A stretch of 64,000 bases of DNA, from contig QJNS01000027.1 of NCBI GenBank assembly GCA_004154925.1, positions 310,001 to 374,000 of the forward strand. Reading direction: 5' to 3'. The stretch's first letter is position 1, and every line of letters starts with the position of its first letter. The position numbers and the translations under genes were made by a program. This DNA is from Monosporascus cannonballus. Taxonomy: Eukaryota; Ascomycota; Sordariomycetes; Xylariales. Positions 58,291 to 64,000 of this stretch are shown here, piece by piece. The notes under the pieces are model-generated. The model was given only the letters and a program-made list of their open reading frames with translations. It was not told where the DNA came from and searched no databases.

Positions 58291-58295
58291 ATATA

Positions 58296-58653
58296 ATTTT
58301 ATATTAAAAATTCATTTTGATTTTAAATATATAATAATAATATATTTCTTAACAACACTTTATAATTCGGAAAAAAAACAGTTGAATAAATGAACTGATT
58401 TATGTTTTCAAAGCAATAGTAAAAAATAATATACTTATAATTAGACTTTTATGGCGTATATTTATAAGGATCGTAAATACCAAGATTTTCGTAAAAGTAA
58501 TAACGATATTACAGTATAGGTTTTCAAGCCAGTAATTTTTACGAATAAGAAAAGGTTTCCTCTAAAAGATCTTACGAAAGTAATACGCCAAGTTAAGTAA
58601 ATTAGGCCAATTAGACAATATTAAATTTTTAATTAATATCTAACGAAAATACC
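58296..58653. other. AT-rich stretch, no gene seen
   Basis: Degraded AT-rich sequence between element E and the solo LTR. It may belong to an older element into which both inserted. Confidence 0.4.
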
Positions 58654-58785
58654 TGTTACGCCCTTGTTTCCCGTAGCAGCTCCAGTATGTATATACAGCT
58701 GTAAGTACTAGGATAATTGCTACAATTACGATTATTTCACTGATCTTTGTTCTTAATAGCGCTAAGGTTTGGTGCAGCCGTAAAA
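58654..58785. repeat. 132-bp solo LTR (short LTR family 1, copy 2)
   Basis: It starts TGTTACGCCC and ends CCGTAAAA (the GTAACA end of copy 1 with one change), flanked by ATACC on both sides (58649-58653 and 58786-58790). It aligns with 7862-7995. It keeps a near-normal base composition. Confidence 0.85.
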
Positions 58786-58790
58786 ATACC

Positions 58791-61700
58791 GCGAACGATT
58801 AAAGTAAATTTCGAAATCGATAAAAAAGCTAAACGAATAAATCGTAGAATGGCAGAGGATTATGGTCTTAGGATAGTAATACCTATTTTAAAAACGAAAA
58901 TAACGATTATATAAGTTAATAACCTAGATACAAGCTTAACACCTATTATAAATACTTGCATGATTATTTTTATATAATATAAAAAACAAAAATCGGTAAT
59001 ACGTTTATTAGTAATTGAAAAGCAACTCTTAGTTTTTAAAAAGAAAGTATTAAAATAGTTTTTTTTAATTCCTTAGAAAAATCTTATAAATCATATTATT
59101 TAAAACAATTATAATTAAGAAACATAATAATTTATTAATCGATATTTACGAGGCAAAATCTCAAAAATAAGGTTTAAAACGCCATGATTGTAGAGGGCCA
59201 TATTCACACAGAATTAAATATCAGTAAAAACGAAATAAATTCAATACTTAAAATATCTATTAAGAAGTGTATTTATATTTTTATTACAGGTTGCGGTAAT
59301 ATCATTAGGTATTCTTCATTAAATTTCTAAAAGTTTTAATTTAATAAAATTATACCTTTTTATATAAAACATTGAATTATTATAAAAACAAAATAATTAT
59401 TATATAAAATAACACAATATACATAAAAGACAATTTTCGTTTCGACCAACCGTTACGAAATATAAATATATTATTTCGAAGACTTAAAAGTATAAACACG
59501 TGGCGTTTACACCATATTACTTATTATAAAAGTTTCTCATATAATTTAATATATTTCTAATAATCGCAACTAAAAATTAACAAGTTATTAAAACAGTTAA
59601 TATTTATTTTCAAACTTACATCAATTAAAGAATTATTATTGTAATAAATATATTTAATTCATTGGTTGACTGAAATCTGGAATTAATAATTCTTTACTTG
59701 ATATTTATAATTTATAAATATAACGTTAACCTATAAACTACGAAAGTATTACCTATGAATAACAGATTTATATAAGCTTTTTATGCAACTTATATCGATC
59801 TTGAAATAATTACTTAATTTTCGAAAGTTACGATTAAAGAGTTTTGCGACAATATAATACTAGATCTACAATAAAATAGAAATTTAAAAACAAATGCGTT
59901 GTATTACAAAAAAAAGAGCTTTTTCAATGAAATTAACTAATAATCATCCCTTTACGCAGGTCTGAAAAGTCTTCGAAAAAAGACCTATATATAATATTTA
60001 ATATAAATAAATACGTAAATTTAATGTTGAATCTTTAGATTTATAACTAAAAACAAAATATTGTAATCAATATATTCCGTCATTTTGTAAGTTTTATTAT
60101 TTTTAATAAACTAATTAAAATTAAATGATTTTACAAGTAATGAAATGCGAAAAGGGAATTATACAAATATGCTTATTACGAAATAGATTATAATGACTTT
60201 TTTTATAATTTTATATTTAAATTCAAAACGCGAATATAAACTGTTTAACGAATATAATTTAAAACAAAAAAGGTAATACACTATATGTTGAAATTACTTG
60301 CATTTTTAATTATATATAAATTAAGACAATAATATATATGTATAAGTCAACACATAAACCTTTGTAATTTTGATGAATTTGTTTAAGTTGTATTATATTT
60401 ATTTTATATATGTAGACGATAGAACAATCTTTATTTATAAAGTTTAATAAATTTATTTTCGTATTTCTAATTTTGTATTTTATGCCATAATTAAAATTGT
60501 TATTAGAATTTAAATTAATTATTTTACTAGTTACCAACGAAAAAAAATATCTAAAATGTAGAAATATTGAGAAACGGTAGTGATTATTATTCCGAACATA
60601 TAAATCAACAAGGAAAATCATAGTGTTGAAATATATTGAAAAATGTAAAATTTATTATATATTAATAAAACAAATTTAGAAGCAATTTGGTGATCGATAT
60701 TTGTATTTAAATAATCTATAAATTAATTCTATATATAAGAAAAGGTTGAACGAAGTAATTTAATTATCTGATAAACAGAATATTGTTTAAAAACATTAAT
60801 ATTAATGCAAAAGAATTATAAAATAAATAAATATAAGTTCTTTCTAAAAGCTTGACTTTTTATATATAATCGTTATATTTCAGTCAGTTTCTTCCTTAAA
60901 TTCTTTTTTTAATATTTATTTCAATAGTTGTTACAATTATCATGTTAACGAAAAACACGAAAATATTTTTATATTTTAAAAGTTTATTTAGTAAAATTAA
61001 CCATTAAAAACTAAAACACCTTAAGATTACAATTTCTTTTTCAGTATATTTCCTTTGAAAAGGAATATTCCAATATAATATTAAAATATACGAAATTGCA
61101 TCTAATGTAAAACTTAACTTTTATACAATTAATGCGATCGATAGCCGGCCGAAACACTATAGAAATTTAAGATAATTAATAATTGAAAATACGCCACATG
61201 TTCATCAAAAAAACTTTAATGTATTATTATATGAAATACTTCTTAATTTTTAAAACCAGATATGAAAACATATTTTAGTTTTATTGTTTTAAGTATATAA
61301 ATTATTACATATATATTTATTCTTGTATAGAGTTTCAAAGTGTGAAAATCTCTGTTTATAAAGTAATAGAAAAATATAATTTCAAAAAGGCGTTAATTAA
61401 TAAGTGATTTAAAAAGATCAAATTTAAAATATATATAATTTAAATTTACAAATTTAACAACACATTTCTAAACCAAGTTAAGGTATAATGTATAACATGT
61501 AATAATTTATAACTTAAGAACTATTTTAAATAAAACAATATATATTTCCTATAATAGAATCTGTTTTCGAATATTTTATATGATTATACCTTAATTGGAT
61601 ATATAGTTTAAATGATATATTATTATTAAAAATGTTTCTACGTAAATTGTTGTTATAGTATATATAAATATATTTATCATATTAACATATTTATATACTT

Positions 61701-64000
61701 ATCAAACTCTAGTAATTAAAAAGATATCATACAGCTTAAACGTATTATTGTTATTCCAAGAAATGAAATTTAAGTAACATATTAAAAAATTGAAAAGTTA
61801 ATTCAGTTTTGTAAAAATTTTATTATTTTCTTTCTCAAAAATAATTTTTATATTGATAAGTTTATAGGTATATACCGCAATTTATATTAATATCTTTTTA
61901 ACTCGATAGTCAAGTAACTTATAAAGCAGTGTATCTTTATAACATATGAGAACCTGTATTTCTTTTCGGTATTGCAACGAATTTAAAGTATATTTAATAA
62001 AAAATCCAATTCTTTTAAATTCCTTTTTTAAATAGAGTGATAATTATTAATAACGTATTTATATAACAGGTATTTTGCTTATATAAATTTATTTAATAAA
62101 GTTATTATATACTTAACTTTAAGCTATATTTTTCATATTTTGCCGAATATCTAGATAATTACTATACGATATATTTTGCACGGTAACTTCTACGTCCATT
62201 ATTGTCGAACATAAGAATTAATTTTTAAATTTGACGATTATTATTCACTACATATCTAATCAATTAGCGGCAAATATAATGAATAATATATAACTTAATA
62301 TATATTTGGCCGTATTTCGACTAATACAATTTTACATAAATCTGAAATATCTCATATTACAAAACAGCTATTCCAATTTTTTAACATATAAACCGACCCA
62401 AAATATAAGTGTTGTAGTTCTAGAATAAAAGCTTAATCAATATATAAAATAATATCTTCTTATACGTAATATAATTAATCGAAATATCTATTAAAAATTG
62501 CATTAGATCTATAAGACGTAACGAAAACGGTCTACGAAATAACGTAAATAAGATGGCGAATTATGCTTGTTGCAAATAATTAATAGCAGAATACGGTTAA
62601 TTATGTAAATATAATTACTTTATTATTATTTTATCCAAAATTTTAAAACACCTTTTAATTATTTATAGCCAAAATCCGATTATTATAACTGTAACCGTAA
62701 AATCTTTAATATGTAGCTTTACTTCTTAACGAAATAGCCGTATAACGTATGATATTATAATTAATTCGATTGCATTAATTATTCCGATAAAAAATTAACA
62801 TTTAACATTTATCCGTAAAATGAAACGTAAATTGGAAATTCTTTCATTATTAATATAAAATATGTTTTATTATAAATATTTACCGCGTTTTTAACGCGCC
62901 TATAGATTCTCTAATTATTTTAACGGATCGTTTATTGTTTTTGATAAATATATATAAATTATAACGAAAGTCGACATTATTTTTAACGATCATTACATAA
63001 CCGTTATCATTTATTATTGGGTATTTTTAATATTGTTTTCGATATTTTTAATTTATACATATATATTATAACGTAATATATTAATCTGAAAACCCTTTCG
63101 GTTTTTTCTAAATAACAGTAATTTTATTATTAAATATTTCGATAACCGTTATAATTTTGTTATCTATTTCTTTCTTAATAACTTGCAAAATTACGTTTAT
63201 ATTAACAGACCTAATTTCAATAATATTAAAAAACTTTCTAAAACATTTATTAGTTTTACTAATTTTTTTAAAATCCGAATATAGTATAACAATATTATCA
63301 TTATTATTAATCGCAACGGAAATTTTAAATACTCTAAAATAAATTGATATATATTAATAGTCTTTTCTATGAAATATTTACAAATATTATTATTAATATA
63401 ACTTTGTAAGTTATAATACTTAGACTCTACATTAATCGCTTTAACGAGCAAAATATTGTCGTATGTTTCGTTATTTTTATAAGCTATATAAAGGCGTTTT
63501 ACGATATTTCGAATGGATTTTAAATTCAGATATCTCGTAAAGACTTTACGTGTAAATCTGCTGAAAAACTAATTAATTTCCTTAATAGTTTCACCCACAA
63601 AACAGTCGTTTTTATTATATGTATTGCCAATTTTAATATAATAAATAGCCGAACTTTCTTTTTCTTTTTTATTATGATTTCTTTTGCTATTATTATTTAC
63701 AAAATACAATTAACTTAAGTTTCATTTTGTAAACGGGCAATTAATGTTATTAAATAAAAACGGGTTTTAAAGTTTTTATAAAGGTTTAGCTTTTTTTACG
63801 GGGATTAAATATTTGGCCGAAATAATTTGACGGGCATAAAAATATTTAACGAATATTATGTTTTTACAAATTGAGATTTCGAGAGATAAATTTAAACTTT
63901 GCGAATATGGGAAATTTTATTAATCTAGAAGTTTTTCCCACTTATTTTATTTTTATTAGCGGAATTATCGGAAAACCTATTTAAGTATTTGTTAGCCAAA
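58791..64000. other. AT-rich degraded repeat sequence, no identified gene
   Basis: More than 5 kb without a recognisable gene. From about 62.6 kb the plus strand becomes T-rich, and minus-strand frames (for example 63197-63451, 84 codons, with 'LLVKAINVESKYYNLQSY') have a faint gag-like character, suggesting another minus-strand retrotransposon running past the window end. The minus-strand frame at 60310-60621 has no recognisable features. No LTR pair was found here. Confidence 0.4.

Overview
This window looks like part of a filamentous ascomycete (Pezizomycotina) chromosome. It is a long AT-rich block of transposable elements surrounding one short block of normal base composition. The transposons carry the mark of repeat-induced point mutation (RIP): C-to-T and G-to-A changes almost everywhere, surviving C and G mostly in CpG, TGG and CAA/CAG codons turned into stops, and Cys, His and Asp codons turned into Tyr and Asn. 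The only gene recognised with confidence is a spliced fungal ADE4 (amidophosphoribosyltransferase) at 22719-25273. No sequence search was possible. Transposon families were recognised from residual protein motifs, and element limits from paired LTRs and target-site duplications (TSDs).

Left block (1 to about 20.8 kb). A minus-strand Ty3/gypsy-type element (D) underlies the region. Its reverse transcriptase remnant is at 7503-8056 and a gag-like remnant at 18.4-19.9 kb. Several elements lie inside D: plus-strand gypsy element C (from beyond the window to 6340), apparently nested in the tail of element G (LTR 6468-6836); a 134-bp solo LTR (7862-7995); and full-length plus-strand gypsy element A1 (11516-18381, TSD AAAAA).

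GC-normal island (about 21.6-27.4 kb). It opens with two simple-sequence arrays at the AT side (20851-20970 and 21230-21364). It contains a possible short reading frame (22009-22452), ADE4 on the minus strand with nine inferred introns and one unresolved one-base frame conflict, the last exon of an unidentified plus-strand gene (25692-25865), an unidentified frame-broken minus-strand reading frame (26105-26784) and a weak plus-strand ORF (27076-27381). Composition drops back to AT-rich at about 27385.

Right block (27.4-64 kb). Most of it is one Russian-doll transposon, element E, from 27795 to 58290 (TSD ATATA on both sides). Element B sits inside the 5' LTR of E (28083-42395, TSD TAATT). Element A2, a second copy of A1, sits inside B (32601-39969, TSD AAATT). 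The rest of E holds a 584-bp solo-LTR candidate (43286-43869), element F (43987-51284, TSD AAGGT) and a Fot1/pogo-type DNA transposon (54937-56743, TA target). Removing these inserts leaves E with an internal length of about 5.7 kb, ordinary for a gypsy element. Downstream is another short solo LTR (58654-58785, TSD ATACC), then unassigned AT-rich sequence.

The most interesting single object is an antisense reading frame (41600-41929, minus) between the chromodomain end of pol and the 3' LTR of element B. Its cysteine spacing matches a Zn2Cys6 binuclear cluster, with one Cys changed to Tyr by a RIP-type transition, and it is followed by a charged heptad-like helix. GC-rich inverted repeats lie between the two convergent frames.
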